The notes beneath the pieces were generated by a model. That model ran no database searches, was not told where the DNA came from, and saw only the letters and a program-made list of their open reading frames with translations. Shown one piece after another: positions 8,661 to 18,611 of a DNA stretch of 60,561 nt (its first letter is position 1; every line of letters begins with the position of its first letter). A program made the position numbers and the translations under genes. Origin of the DNA: Euryarchaeota archaeon UBA23 (GTDB taxonomy: Archaea > Thermoplasmatota > Poseidoniia > Poseidoniales > Thalassarchaeaceae); assembly GCA_002498725.1 (NCBI GenBank), contig DAIJ01000011.1, positions 1 to 60,561 on the forward strand, in the 5' to 3' direction.

Positions 8661-9701
8661 CTAGAGACCATAATATCTTGAAATCGCTTCATCTGTTTTA
8701 GCAACTGAAGAACGCCAGTCTGATTCAGTCCCCATTAAAGCCCTGATACAGTCAACATTTTCTGGAATTACATCACTTTCTTGATGTATTGCTTGGAAGT
8801 AATATAACCTATTATTTACTAATTTCACTCCATCTTCCCAAACAAATATTTCGTGTAAATCGCCCCACTTCCTGCCTATATCCCTAGCCATCTCCATAAC
8901 CTCAGCAGTGGTCGTAATTCTATTCTCAACACCATTCATTACAATTACTCGTGGCTGTTCTTTCCACATTTCTATTATTGATTGTGTAGATAATCCGTGA
9001 CCCTCTGGTAGATCTGCCATTATTGAATGAACATGCATTATAGTTGTAGGGACTGCCACAGCAAGTGAATTGATCTCAATCTCTGGCTTTACAGTCATAA
9101 CATCGGGCCCATGATGGCTTGGAACTTTGAGAACTGGTTTTATCGCATTAATAGGGCCTTTTTTAGAATCTCCCGGATCAGCTGCTCTGCGTATCATAGT
9201 ACACTCAACCTTGAGAGATTTACAATTTTCATAGAGAGGGACAAGAGTTCTAGAAAGGCCAGTTGTATTACAAGAAACAACACGAGTACCCTCTGCATTT
9301 AGGTTCTCAATGTGATTGGCACTTGATGTGTATGAAAGGCCAGTTAGTGAATGCTTCTCTCCACCCTGAAAAATATGCTTTATTCCAGCTGCTTTGTATT
9401 TTGCAAGATTATCTGCACCCATCTTACCAGGGGCGCAATCTACCACTATGTCAGCAGCACTCAATAGATCAGATAAACCCCCTTTGCAATCATATCCTTT
9501 TTCTTTAAATGAAGAAATTCTATCAGGGTCATCAAAGGTACAGTAAAGTGGAAAGCCCTTTTTAACCGCTAAATCACAACCAAAAGATGGGCCTGTCTTA
9601 GTGACACCGATAATTTCCATATCGTCTTGTGCATCTACGGCATCAGCGACTCTCTTGCCGATCGTTCCAAATCCATTTATTGCAACTTTAATTTTATCCA
9701 T
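8661..9701 (-). CDS. gap: Type II (archaeal) glyceraldehyde-3-phosphate dehydrogenase
   Basis: A 346-residue cytoplasmic dehydrogenase that interconverts glyceraldehyde 3-phosphate and 1,3-bisphosphoglycerate. The N-terminal Rossmann motif is INGFGTIGKRVADAV. The archaeal-type segment APGKMGADN follows, and the active-site cysteine is C144 in VVSCNTTGLSRT. The length and the NTTGL signature separate it from bacterial GAPDH. It starts at ATG 9701 and has no clear Shine-Dalgarno sequence. It is transcribed divergently from the GXGXG protein gene, and the 137-base gap holds three short direct repeats. In archaea this isoenzyme is usually linked to gluconeogenesis; the sequence does not show the direction of flux here. 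Confidence 0.93.
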   Translation of the reverse strand: MDKIKVAINGFGTIGKRVADAVDAQDDMEIIGVTKTGPSFGCDLAVKKGFPLYCTFDDPDRISSFKEKGYDCKGGLSDLLSAADIVVDCAPGKMGADNLAKYKAAGIKHIFQGGEKHSLTGLSYTSSANHIENLNAEGTRVVSCNTTGLSRTLVPLYENCKSLKVECTMIRRAADPGDSKKGPINAIKPVLKVPSHHGPDVMTVKPEIEINSLAVAVPTTIMHVHSIMADLPEGHGLSTQSIIEMWKEQPRVIVMNGVENRITTTAEVMEMARDIGRKWGDLHEIFVWEDGVKLVNNRLYYFQAIHQESDVIPENVDCIRALMGTESDWRSSVAKTDEAISRYYGL

Positions 9702-9746
9702 GACTACACCGCATGCCCTCTGGACAATAGATTGCTCTAGAAGGCC

Positions 9747-9790
9747 CTCTATGAATGATGCTCTCTATGAATAACTCTTTGTGAATGATT
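9747..9790. repeat. Three imperfect 14-base direct repeats in a divergent promoter region
   Basis: CTCTATGAATGATG (9747-9760), CTCTATGAATAACT (9763-9776) and CTTTGTGAATGATT (9777-9790) share the core CTYTRTGAATRA. They lie between the divergent GAPDH and GXGXG genes, where regulator sites for either gene could be. The spacing is 16 then 14 bases. Confidence 0.4.
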
Positions 9791-9877
9791 AATTCGCCTA
9801 AATTAACTGCTTTAAGAGGAGTATGAGGACCCGTCAAAATGAAGACCGTCGGCATTCCGTCGATGAAGGAGGACACC

Positions 9878-11416
9878 ATGCGCGAAGTCACGACAAAGAG
9901 TGTAAAACTGAATAGAGATTTAGACAAAATGCTAGATCAGGCTCTTGAAAGAGACCTTCTCGTACGTATCGGATGGGGCAAACAAGGTGATGAAAAACCA
10001 AAAAATGGTGAAATCGGAGTAATCACGCATCTTCCTGAAAAATCTAGAGTTCTGCTACTTGGAGAACTAGGCGAGTGTGCTGGTGCTATGAATCAAGGAG
10101 GAACCTTCACACTCCAAGGTAGTTGTACTTCAATGCTAGGTGCATTTCAAGAGAATGGAAGGATCACTGTAGAGCGAGATTCTGGTGACAGGACTGGCTA
10201 CAGAATGTCTGGAGGGGAGATCGTAATACAAGGCTCCACTGGCGAAAAAACGGGTTCCGGTTTACGCGGAGGAAGCATAATTATTCGAGGACATGCTAGA
10301 TCTAAGTGTGGAACTGGTATGAAGGGTGGATCAATAATAGTACTAGGAAACGTTGGTCCTGAACCAGGATATGGAATGACTGGGGGGAAGATAATTGTTG
10401 CAGGAAACTGTTCTACACCTGGAGAGGGAGCAATGATGCGAAATATCAGTTCAGAAGAAATTGAGGAGTTCTCGCAGATCTTAGAACCTCAAGGTTTTCA
10501 AATTGATTCTGATGCTCTAGTAATTGTACCAACTGAAGACAATATTTGTGAAGAGAAAATTCCTAAAAGAACTATAATTGAAGGTTTTGAGAATATTTCC
10601 TTAGTGCCATCTTCTGCAGAAGTAATTGATAAATCAACTACTTTAGAAATAGAATCTACAATATTACCAGCAGGATTGAATGAAAATGGTCTTCTCCTAC
10701 CAATACCTTGGATTGTTAATTTGGAAAATGTAGATAACAAGATAGGAGAGAAATCGACACAACCTTGTCTAGTATCTTCAAATCCTAAAGAAAATGATTT
10801 GCTTCTAATTGGAGAGGAAAATATAGTAGGATCTTCTAATTTAATTAGCAACTGTAGTGGAATTGTTTTGGATCTTATTAGTCTATCAGAGCTTAATGAT
10901 GCTGAAATTGAAGCAACATTAGTTTCTCTGTATAGTCGTATGAGAGATGATTCTCTAGTTTTCATAAGGGGAAGTGTTTCCCGTGTAGAGAGAATTTTCA
11001 GATTGGTGGTTGATTTAGACCTTGACGGAGCAATAATTGATGTTTCTACCCCCGGCGGGAATCGAGCAGCATCTTCACTTCCTAGGATAGGTTTGGTATC
11101 CAGAGCCATGAATTTATCTTCACAAGGTAGGACAATAATGATTCAGATCAATAAAACTCCTACTGCTGAAGATTTGTTAATAGCAAGAGGAGCGGGGTGT
11201 ATGGCAATAGTATCACCTCCTTCGGAAGAAAAATTAGAATTAACGATTAAAACATTGAATTCATCCATACGAGGATGGATGAGAGAACTTGGAGCCAATA
11301 ATTTATTTGAGATAAATAGGAGTAACCTTCGTGCTATGGATCAAGACACTGCAGCAATCTCTGGACTAAGACTGATAGGATATGATAGACCATTACCAAT
11401 GTGGTTAAAGAACTGA
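9878..11416 (+). CDS. GXGXG beta-helix protein fused to a degenerate glutamate-synthase-like FMN-barrel domain
   Basis: About 512 residues from ATG 9878, chosen because AGGAGG lies five bases upstream; the frame is open to ATG 9839. The first 200 residues form a GXGXG beta-helix, as in the last domain of glutamate synthase and in FwdC: repeats such as MSGGEIVIQG, LRGGSIIIRG, MKGGSIIVLG and MTGGKIIVAG. The last 220 residues resemble a shortened FMN barrel of glutamate synthase: DGAIIDVSTPGGNRAAS, then TAEDLLIARGAGCMAIV, then a C-terminal helix pair (IRGWMRELGANN). The domain order is reversed relative to glutamate synthase. The amidotransferase domain and the cysteine cluster of the 3Fe-4S site are absent. 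pheT follows after nine bases. A role in glutamate synthesis is therefore doubtful. Confidence 0.7.
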   Translation: MREVTTKSVKLNRDLDKMLDQALERDLLVRIGWGKQGDEKPKNGEIGVITHLPEKSRVLLLGELGECAGAMNQGGTFTLQGSCTSMLGAFQENGRITVERDSGDRTGYRMSGGEIVIQGSTGEKTGSGLRGGSIIIRGHARSKCGTGMKGGSIIVLGNVGPEPGYGMTGGKIIVAGNCSTPGEGAMMRNISSEEIEEFSQILEPQGFQIDSDALVIVPTEDNICEEKIPKRTIIEGFENISLVPSSAEVIDKSTTLEIESTILPAGLNENGLLLPIPWIVNLENVDNKIGEKSTQPCLVSSNPKENDLLLIGEENIVGSSNLISNCSGIVLDLISLSELNDAEIEATLVSLYSRMRDDSLVFIRGSVSRVERIFRLVVDLDLDGAIIDVSTPGGNRAASSLPRIGLVSRAMNLSSQGRTIMIQINKTPTAEDLLIARGAGCMAIVSPPSEEKLELTIKTLNSSIRGWMRELGANNLFEINRSNLRAMDQDTAAISGLRLIGYDRPLPMWLKN

Positions 11417-11425
11417 GGTGATTAA

Positions 11426-13180
11426 TTGCCTACGATAAGCCTAAGTCATAAATTACTTCAAGAAATTCAGTATATGCATGGTTCAAGTTATTCATCCGAT
11501 GATTGGCTAGAAAAATTATCACAAATTGGATGCGTAGTAGAGGATTCCAATGAGGAACATATTGAGATAGAGGTTTTTCCAGATAGGCCTGACCTTCTTA
11601 GTCATGAAACAATGGCAAGGGCCGCTAGATCATTTCTATACGAAAAATCACAGGACCCAGCAATACAAGTGTCCGATAGTGGAATCTCTATAGATGTCAA
11701 TCCGAGTTTGAAGGACATAAGACCTGTTATATTTGGAGCAGTAGTAAAAGGAGTAAATACAGGCAGAAATGAGCAACAAAAAGATGCATTTATTCAGTCA
11801 CTAATGGATCATCAAGAAAAATTGCATCTTAGTATTGGGAGGAGGAGGAAATTTGCATCAATTGGGGTACACGATCTTTCGAAAATTCAGCCGCCATTTA
11901 GATATGAAACAGTTGGAAGTGATTTTACATTTATACCACTTGCTTCCAAGGAAAAAATGAGTGTTTCTGAAATTCTTTCTAAACATCCAAAAGGTATAGA
12001 ATACGCTCATCTAATGGAAGATTTTGATAGATACCCAATAATTCTTGATTCAAATAATGATTTGATCTCATTTCCACCAATCATAAATGGCGACCATACT
12101 ACTGTTAAGGAAACTACAACTGACTTCTTCATTGATGTCACAGGTACTGATGAGCGTGCTTGTGAGGCGTGTCTTCTACTAGTATGCTTGTCTCTATTAG
12201 AAAGAGGAGGAAGAGTTGAGAGTGTAGAAATAAATGGATGGGACAATAAAATATCATTATATCCTATTGGTGATGCAAAAAGACACAGAGTGCCAGATAG
12301 CTTAATTAAGAAAATACTTGGTTTAGACCTAGAAATAGAAGAAATCTCTAGATCAATCTCTCGTATGGGAGGAGAACTAATTTCAAGCAGAGTGGTTACC
12401 GAGGGAGTGAATAAATCTGAAAGATGGAGTGATCTTGTAGTTGGAGAACGTGAACACGTTATTGCAATGCCTCGTTGGCGCTCAGATATTATGCACCCAA
12501 TTGACTTGGTTGAAGATATCGCTATTGGATACGGATACGAAAATATGCCAGAAATTTATTCTTCAGTTCACCTAGATGCGGTACCGCTTAATTCATCAAA
12601 CATAAATAGAAGGGTGCGTGAAAGCCTCAGAGCTCTAGGAATCCAAGAGACTCAAAGTCTAACTCTATCTTGCGATAAAGATCAATTTGAAAAAATGAGA
12701 TGGGATGAAAGATCAAATGTTACTCGATTGGCAAACCCTATAACTATAGAACATACGATTCTTAGACAGCGTATTCTACCCAGTTTAATGAATCTATTAT
12801 CAGCTAATAGACATCATGAATTACCACAAAAAGTGTATGAACTTGGAACTGTTGTATTAGATTCAAAAAATTGTAATTCCGTATCCTGGGCATGTGCAGA
12901 AGTCACAGGTGGCTTTACCGCTGCAAAGGGATATGCGCAGGCTTTACTAAGAGACCTAGGGGCAATATCAGAAGATATCGATTGGATTCCAACTAACCCA
13001 AATAGTGGACCATGGATAACTGGCAGAGGCGCTAGAGTCATAGTTTCAGGTGAAGAAGTTGGACAAATTGGTGAAATTGACCCCTCAGTGAGTTCAGAAT
13101 TTGGACTTAGAGTACCAATTCATGCTGGCGAATTTGACATAGACGCATTGAGAAAATTAATCCAAGATCCAGTATTGTGA
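11426..13180 (+). CDS. pheT: Phenylalanyl-tRNA synthetase beta subunit (archaeal type)
   Basis: A 584-residue subunit of the (alpha-beta)2 class II synthetase that charges tRNA-Phe. It has the short archaeal/eukaryotic architecture without the bacterial N-terminal tRNA-binding domain. Visible parts are an N-terminal region (IEIEVFPDRPDLLSHETMAR), a B3/B4 editing-type region in the middle (about residues 100-260), a B5 domain (about 280-370, ending VPRWRSDIMHPIDLVEDIAIGYG-like), and a C-terminal catalytic-like core (LANPITIEHTILRQRILPS). The start is TTG 11426, supported by GAGGTGAT just upstream. It lies nine bases after the GXGXG gene, so the two are probably cotranscribed. No pheS is present in the window. 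Confidence 0.93.
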   Translation: MPTISLSHKLLQEIQYMHGSSYSSDDWLEKLSQIGCVVEDSNEEHIEIEVFPDRPDLLSHETMARAARSFLYEKSQDPAIQVSDSGISIDVNPSLKDIRPVIFGAVVKGVNTGRNEQQKDAFIQSLMDHQEKLHLSIGRRRKFASIGVHDLSKIQPPFRYETVGSDFTFIPLASKEKMSVSEILSKHPKGIEYAHLMEDFDRYPIILDSNNDLISFPPIINGDHTTVKETTTDFFIDVTGTDERACEACLLLVCLSLLERGGRVESVEINGWDNKISLYPIGDAKRHRVPDSLIKKILGLDLEIEEISRSISRMGGELISSRVVTEGVNKSERWSDLVVGEREHVIAMPRWRSDIMHPIDLVEDIAIGYGYENMPEIYSSVHLDAVPLNSSNINRRVRESLRALGIQETQSLTLSCDKDQFEKMRWDERSNVTRLANPITIEHTILRQRILPSLMNLLSANRHHELPQKVYELGTVVLDSKNCNSVSWACAEVTGGFTAAKGYAQALLRDLGAISEDIDWIPTNPNSGPWITGRGARVIVSGEEVGQIGEIDPSVSSEFGLRVPIHAGEFDIDALRKLIQDPVL

Positions 13181-13240
13181 AAATCTATTTTAATATCAAT
13201 TAAGGGTAGAAATCAAAGATAAGAACACATTGGGCTGGCT

Positions 13241-16087
13241 ATGAGTCGGAGTTGCACAACCTTTTTTCTGACATTCATACTCGTATTATCAATTCAAAAT
13301 CCAATGCATGGTGAATACCGGCTTAATGAAACAAATGATGAATTAGCATCATCGAAAACACCATCTCTCGAATTACTTTTCTTTGGGAACTCATTTACTT
13401 CTAACAATCAACTAACTGGACATGTCAGTGACATGATGGATCAAGGAGGCTGGAATCCAGATATAGTAACCAAAACTAGTGGAGGGAAAACGATATCTTG
13501 GCATGCAGAAGAAGCCGGTCAAGATAATTCAGAATGGGATTCCGCCCTCAATTCTTTTCGAGACTATGTCATAATACAAGATCAGAGTCAGGTACCGGGA
13601 TTCCCCACTAATTCGAACTATTATCAAGAAAGTCTTGACGGAGCACAGTACATTGATTCCAGAGCAGCGAATATTAATGCAGGAACTATCTTATTCATGA
13701 CTTGGGGGTATAGAAATGGAGATTCAAATAATGAGTTTAGATATCCTGATTATCTCACTATGCAAGATCATCTAAAAAATGGTTATCAGATGTTTGCAGA
13801 AAATCTGACCACAAATGAAAGGCAGGCATTTATTGCTCCAGTGGGGCTAGCATTCAAACATATATTCAGTAAAGTAGAAAATCAAGGTATAGAACCAACT
13901 AATGATGGCACTTCATTTTCAAATTTATTTGCTAGTGATGACTCTCATCCCTCAATAGATGGCACCTACTTGGCATCATGCGTATTTTATGCGACAATAA
14001 CGGGAGCCTCCCCAGTTGGACTTTCAAATGAAGGTGTAACTATATCTGATGAAAGAGCACTTGAATTGCAACAAGCAGCGGCGGCTACTGTTTTTAATGA
14101 AACACCTGATTATATCTATCCATGGCAAAATGGATATGATGAAGTTATCTTTGGAGTAGATTCTGGATCAATATTCAATATAGATCCAGGCAATAATTTA
14201 GGTATAGCAGTAAATTATACCAATATTGCAGAAATAGATACAAATGTGGTTATAGATATCGAAGGGCCTGACGGATGGACTGTTTCATGGAGTGAAGCTA
14301 CCGATCCAAGTGTAGGAGCCTCATTCCCTGCGCCTTCTGACACAATTGAATGGATTCAATTCAATATAACTGCACCTAATGTAGTTCAGGGTCTACCTCT
14401 TGCAGACTCAATACATCCATTCAGTGTCCATATGATCAGTGATTTAGATGGTAGCGAAGATTGGTGGAACTTCTCTATGAGATACGGAGTTTGGGATGGT
14501 ATAAGTTTAGTCGAAGGAGGGGGTAGCGCTTCGGTGGAACCTGGTGGAATACTAGACCTTGAATTCACTATAAGAAATGAAGGTAATATGATAAATAATC
14601 TTGGAATAAATATGATTCCAATAGATAATGCAGGGGCTGTTGGAACACAGGGTTTGTCATTTGATTTTAATGATTGGACTGCAATAATCTATGACCGAGT
14701 TGGACTAGATAATTTAGGTGCAGGACAACAAACTACCGTTAGAGTTCAAATTCAGGCTCCAGTTCTTTCTTCCGGATCCATAGAAATTGAATTTATGATT
14801 TGGACTAATGGTTTATCGAGTTTTGAGACATTTTTACAGAGCGTAACGATAGTACCTAGATCTGGAGGGAATCTTGGATTAACTGACATAAACTGTAATT
14901 TTGATATTAAAACAAATGATTTTTGCACCGTTGAACTTTTTATTGAGAATACAGGAGATGCAGGGTTTCTATTTAATCTCAGCATTACTGAGATGCCCGA
15001 ATGGGCAAATGTAGAGATGTCTAGGAATCAGAAATTTTTGGGGCCTGGGCAGACAATACACGGAATTAGAGTTAACACGAGTATTGGATCAGATTTAGAG
15101 GCAGGATTAACGGGATCAATAACAATTCAAGTCGAAGTTGATGATTGGGTTCCTGCGAGTGTTACTTGGGATGTCACTGTGGCATCAGAACATTCTTGGT
15201 TAATTATAAGATCTGATCCTGAAGAAATAGATGGTAGACTAACAGGATACTGGGAAATTCAGAACACCGGCAACAGTCCTGATGGAATTATTGTAAGCGT
15301 AGATTGTAATGTTTTCACGAGTTTTGGCGTATTACCTCCTTGGGATGATTTGCCTGATGAAGGAACTAGATCTTTTGAAATCCTAGATATTCCAATTGAC
15401 GGCACTGTAATATTTGAAGTTTGGATGGATATACCAGACGAAGCCCCTGTAGAAACTTCTGCGATTATTACTGTAGAGATTCGTTCTGTGAGAGATCCAT
15501 CTTTTACACAAAAAGAAGAACACACTGGACTAATTCAGGGTACAAATAATCCATTTAATGAACCAGATTCGCAAGATTCTGATTCTAAATTCACTCAATT
15601 TTTGCAGAGATGGTTACAGACTATAATCATCGTATTTATCAGCATGGTTGGTTCTATTGGTGTTGTAATTGCAATTAGATATAGAATAAATGAAGATAGA
15701 AGAAGGATGAAGATTAACGAGCCACAAGTTGTTATTGAAGAAGCAAGTGACTGGATGGCTAAATTTGAAGAAAATAAAGAAGTAGAAGATGAAATAATTG
15801 TTAGTCCGACTACTGACTTTGAATCATTTAGAGAAAAATTCTTAGAAAAATCAGGAGATCACTCTAGGACTCCATCAGAAGGACCCTCTAAGGATTTAAC
15901 AAGTAGTGCAAGAGATATTCTAGATGATGCATTTGTAGAAGATACTCTGAAGGAAACAATAGACATTGCTGAACGAATAAAAAATGGCACAGAAATTCAT
16001 CCAGACAACTCAATACTTGGGAAAGATGGATTTTCGGAAAGACTAGGTAGACTAAGCAGAAACTTGAGTGATGATGAAGAGCCTTGA
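13241..16087 (+). CDS. Secreted SGNH-hydrolase-like surface protein, membrane anchored
   Basis: A 948-residue exported protein. A signal peptide (about 1-24) precedes an SGNH/GDSL-type hydrolase domain. The nucleophile block is LLFFGNSFT with S51, and the catalytic D233-x-x-H236 pair lies in SDDSHPSIDG. This arrangement resembles bacterial DUF4886-type SGNH proteins. Several Ig-like beta domains follow (about 290-770, including repeats such as NTGDAGFLFNLS and NTGNSPDGIIVS), then one helix (about 793-815) and an acidic cytoplasmic tail of about 130 residues. The substrate is unknown; esters on glycans or polymers are plausible. A TATA-like TTTTAATAT at 13188-13196 lies about 45 bases upstream. 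The 3' end overlaps rnhB. Confidence 0.75.
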   Translation: MSRSCTTFFLTFILVLSIQNPMHGEYRLNETNDELASSKTPSLELLFFGNSFTSNNQLTGHVSDMMDQGGWNPDIVTKTSGGKTISWHAEEAGQDNSEWDSALNSFRDYVIIQDQSQVPGFPTNSNYYQESLDGAQYIDSRAANINAGTILFMTWGYRNGDSNNEFRYPDYLTMQDHLKNGYQMFAENLTTNERQAFIAPVGLAFKHIFSKVENQGIEPTNDGTSFSNLFASDDSHPSIDGTYLASCVFYATITGASPVGLSNEGVTISDERALELQQAAAATVFNETPDYIYPWQNGYDEVIFGVDSGSIFNIDPGNNLGIAVNYTNIAEIDTNVVIDIEGPDGWTVSWSEATDPSVGASFPAPSDTIEWIQFNITAPNVVQGLPLADSIHPFSVHMISDLDGSEDWWNFSMRYGVWDGISLVEGGGSASVEPGGILDLEFTIRNEGNMINNLGINMIPIDNAGAVGTQGLSFDFNDWTAIIYDRVGLDNLGAGQQTTVRVQIQAPVLSSGSIEIEFMIWTNGLSSFETFLQSVTIVPRSGGNLGLTDINCNFDIKTNDFCTVELFIENTGDAGFLFNLSITEMPEWANVEMSRNQKFLGPGQTIHGIRVNTSIGSDLEAGLTGSITIQVEVDDWVPASVTWDVTVASEHSWLIIRSDPEEIDGRLTGYWEIQNTGNSPDGIIVSVDCNVFTSFGVLPPWDDLPDEGTRSFEILDIPIDGTVIFEVWMDIPDEAPVETSAIITVEIRSVRDPSFTQKEEHTGLIQGTNNPFNEPDSQDSDSKFTQFLQRWLQTIIIVFISMVGSIGVVIAIRYRINEDRRRMKINEPQVVIEEASDWMAKFEENKEVEDEIIVSPTTDFESFREKFLEKSGDHSRTPSEGPSKDLTSSARDILDDAFVEDTLKETIDIAERIKNGTEIHPDNSILGKDGFSERLGRLSRNLSDDEEP

Positions 16088-16841
16088 AGCCGCCGCAACT
16101 ACCGTGAAGGGCAGATGGATCATAGGAGTTGATGAGGCTGGCAGAGGACCTGTTATTGGACCACTAGTTGTTTCTGCTCTTGCCATACCTCAATCAGATA
16201 TCAAATTATTAGATGAATTAGGAGTTCGTGATTCTAAGGATCTTAGTCTTGGTGTTAGAGAACGAATAGCACAAGAAATTAACAATAAAATTAGGGATGG
16301 AGCATGGGTTTGTGGAACCATAATCTGTAGCCCAAAACGTATTGATTTGAATAGCATAGATTCAGATTTAAATCAGCTTGAAGTAGAGTTGTTTGCAGAA
16401 GCAGTCAGAGAAACGAATCTGGAGGTTAATGAAGGAGAGATTCGAGCCGATGCATGTGATGTCAATGAAAATAGATTTAGTAATAGATTGAAATCACAAT
16501 TAGAGGATAAATGGCGTAAATGGAGTATTATAGCAAAACACGGCATGGATTCTGACGACCTAGTAGTAGGTGGTGCCTCAATAATTGCTAAAACAACGCG
16601 AGATTCATCGATGAAAGAAATTAGCATTAGAAGTGGCATAGATTGTGGATCCGGATATCCGTCGGATCAGAAAACCAGAGATGCAATGAAAATAATGCTC
16701 AGCGACGACATGCCTCCAGATATAATAAGATGGAGTTGGTCGACATCAAAAAAAATCTGGAAAGAGATACATGGGACATCAATGCCCGTTCGTATCCGCA
16801 ATAGCGATTCAGTATTACAATCATCACTAGACGACTGGTGA
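16071..16841 (+). CDS. rnhB: Ribonuclease HII
   Basis: About 256 residues. It cleaves the RNA strand of RNA-DNA hybrids and removes ribonucleotides from DNA. The catalytic signature GVDEAGRGPVIGPLVV sits near residue 20 (adjacent Asp and Glu), the third acidic residue lies in RADACD, and ASIIAKTTRD supplies the last. Start candidates are GTG 16068, ATG 16071 and ATG 16074, all inside the end of the SGNH gene, a short overlap that suggests coupling. It is somewhat longer than bacterial RNase HII, mainly through a charged segment near 90-125 and a C-terminal extension. gltX follows 45 bases downstream. Confidence 0.93.
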   Translation: MMKSLEAAATTVKGRWIIGVDEAGRGPVIGPLVVSALAIPQSDIKLLDELGVRDSKDLSLGVRERIAQEINNKIRDGAWVCGTIICSPKRIDLNSIDSDLNQLEVELFAEAVRETNLEVNEGEIRADACDVNENRFSNRLKSQLEDKWRKWSIIAKHGMDSDDLVVGGASIIAKTTRDSSMKEISIRSGIDCGSGYPSDQKTRDAMKIMLSDDMPPDIIRWSWSTSKKIWKEIHGTSMPVRIRNSDSVLQSSLDDW

Positions 16842-16886
16842 TGTAGATAAGCGTCAAATGCCTTGCATCAACCGAGACATAATAAT

Positions 16887-18611
16887 ATGACAGATTCGGA
16901 GTGGGGTGAAGAAATCATCGCTACAGTTCGTAAGTATGCTATGCAAAATGCGATCGAGTACAATGGCAAGGGGCAATCTGGTTCTGTATTAGGTCGCCTC
17001 TTAGGCGAAAGGAAGGACCTAAGGAGTAAAGCACGTGACCTAAAAAAGCTAGTCGAGATAGAAGTCGCAGAAGCAAACCTTCTTGCAGAAAAAAAAGGTG
17101 TCGATGTAGTAAAGGAAAAGTTGGCTGAAACAAATCCGGAGGCACTTCAACGCCAGAAGCAAAAGAAAAGAGTCGGGCTAAAACCATTAACAAATGCGAT
17201 TGATGGAGGTGTTGTTCTTAGATTTGCGCCGAATCCTAATGGTCCACTCACCATTGGACATGCTCGTGGCATTGTGATAAATTCAGAATATGCACGAAAT
17301 TATTCTGGTAAAGTGGTATTGAGATTTGATGATACTGATACTCGTGTAAAACCACCACTACCAGAAGCATATGCTTGGATTTCAGAGGAATATGAATGGC
17401 TCGCTGGACGCCCGGCAGACATCACAATTATAGCCAGTGAAAGAATGCCATTATACCTTAATTATGCCAAACAAATGATAGGTGATGGTTTTGGTTATGT
17501 ATGCCGTTGTTCTGCTAGCGAATTTAAAAAATTAAGAGATCAAAGTAGATCTTGTCCTTGTCGAGAAAGATCTGTTGATGACAATCTTAACGACTGGGAG
17601 TCAATGATAGTAGGAGAAATAAAAGAAGGAGGCGCTGTTGTACGTGTAAAGACAAATCTAGAACTCGCTAATCCTGCATTACGTGATTGGCCTGCTCTAA
17701 GGATTCAACATACACCTCATCCAATGGTAGGAGACAAATACAAGGTATGGCCATTATTAGACTTCCAGAGTGCTATAGAAGATCATTTACAAGGAGTCAC
17801 ACACATAGTAAGAGGAAAGGACCTAATGGATTCGACACGCAAACAAACTCTACTTTACGAACACTTCGGATGGATATACCCCGAGACTCTTTATTGGGGT
17901 CGAGTAAAGGTTCACGAGTTCGGGAGTTTTTCTACATCTCAGATGAGGTCCTCGATTTCTGAAGGAGATTATTCCGGCTGGGACGATATACGCCTACCTA
18001 CATTATCTGCTCTACGTAAGAGAGGCTTCGACCCCAAGGCTTTGAAAGAATTCTGGATTGATCTAGGATTGACACAGAAAGATATTTCAATTTCTATGCA
18101 AACTATTGAGTCATTTAATTCTTCAATTATTGATGATAAATGTGAAAGGCGTTCATTCGTAAGAAATCCTGTTTCTTTCAATATAGATAAAGGTGAATTA
18201 ACCTCAAAAATACCGGAATCTTTGCTTATTTCTAGACATCCTGATGAGTTAATTGAAGGAGAAAGAATTTGGAATCTAGGGAGTAAAATTTTCGTTGAAC
18301 AAGAAGATTGCGTTTATACAAAAATAAGACTCAAAGATTTCGCTGACGTATTTATCGAAGATGGTAATGCTATTATTGAATCTATGGAAAAAGGTGACCG
18401 ACGTTTGATAGCACATTGGATACCTGAAGGGATGGAAATAAATGCAGTTTTACATATTCCTAATGGTAATGATATAGAACTTGTACATGGTTTATTGGAA
18501 AATTATGAAATTAAAGAGGGGATGATAATTCAACTCGAACGAGTTGGGTTTGCTAAGATAGATGAAATACAAGAAGATAATTTAGTTAGTATGATCTACT
18601 TACACGGATAG
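16887..18611 (+). CDS. gltX: Glutamyl-tRNA synthetase (archaeal type)
   Basis: About 574 residues, a class I synthetase that charges tRNA-Glu. In archaea this enzyme is typically non-discriminating and also makes Glu-tRNA-Gln for the amidotransferase; GatDE is not in the window. A helical N-terminal extension of about 110 residues precedes the HIGH motif region (RFAPNPNGPLTIGHARG). A cysteine-rich insertion (CRCSASEFKK, CPCRE) suits a zinc site. The KMSKS equivalent is FSTSQMRSS. The C-terminus has the beta-barrel anticodon-binding fold of the GlnRS/archaeal GluRS type. ATG 16887 is preferred over an in-frame TTG at 16863, as neither has a clear Shine-Dalgarno sequence. Confidence 0.93.
   Translation: MTDSEWGEEIIATVRKYAMQNAIEYNGKGQSGSVLGRLLGERKDLRSKARDLKKLVEIEVAEANLLAEKKGVDVVKEKLAETNPEALQRQKQKKRVGLKPLTNAIDGGVVLRFAPNPNGPLTIGHARGIVINSEYARNYSGKVVLRFDDTDTRVKPPLPEAYAWISEEYEWLAGRPADITIIASERMPLYLNYAKQMIGDGFGYVCRCSASEFKKLRDQSRSCPCRERSVDDNLNDWESMIVGEIKEGGAVVRVKTNLELANPALRDWPALRIQHTPHPMVGDKYKVWPLLDFQSAIEDHLQGVTHIVRGKDLMDSTRKQTLLYEHFGWIYPETLYWGRVKVHEFGSFSTSQMRSSISEGDYSGWDDIRLPTLSALRKRGFDPKALKEFWIDLGLTQKDISISMQTIESFNSSIIDDKCERRSFVRNPVSFNIDKGELTSKIPESLLISRHPDELIEGERIWNLGSKIFVEQEDCVYTKIRLKDFADVFIEDGNAIIESMEKGDRRLIAHWIPEGMEINAVLHIPNGNDIELVHGLLENYEIKEGMIIQLERVGFAKIDEIQEDNLVSMIYLHG

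Noticed and set aside
8435..8704. 89-codon open frame across the subtilase/GAPDH gap
   Set aside because: It overlaps two supported genes and the product has no conserved pattern.
9694..9927. Minus-strand 77-codon frame over the divergent gap
   Set aside because: It covers the promoter region and the start of a supported gene, with no motif.
10498..11109. 203-codon open frame antisense to the GXGXG gene
   Set aside because: It is a shadow of the well-supported forward gene; the product is low-complexity Ser/Ile-rich, with no recognisable motif.
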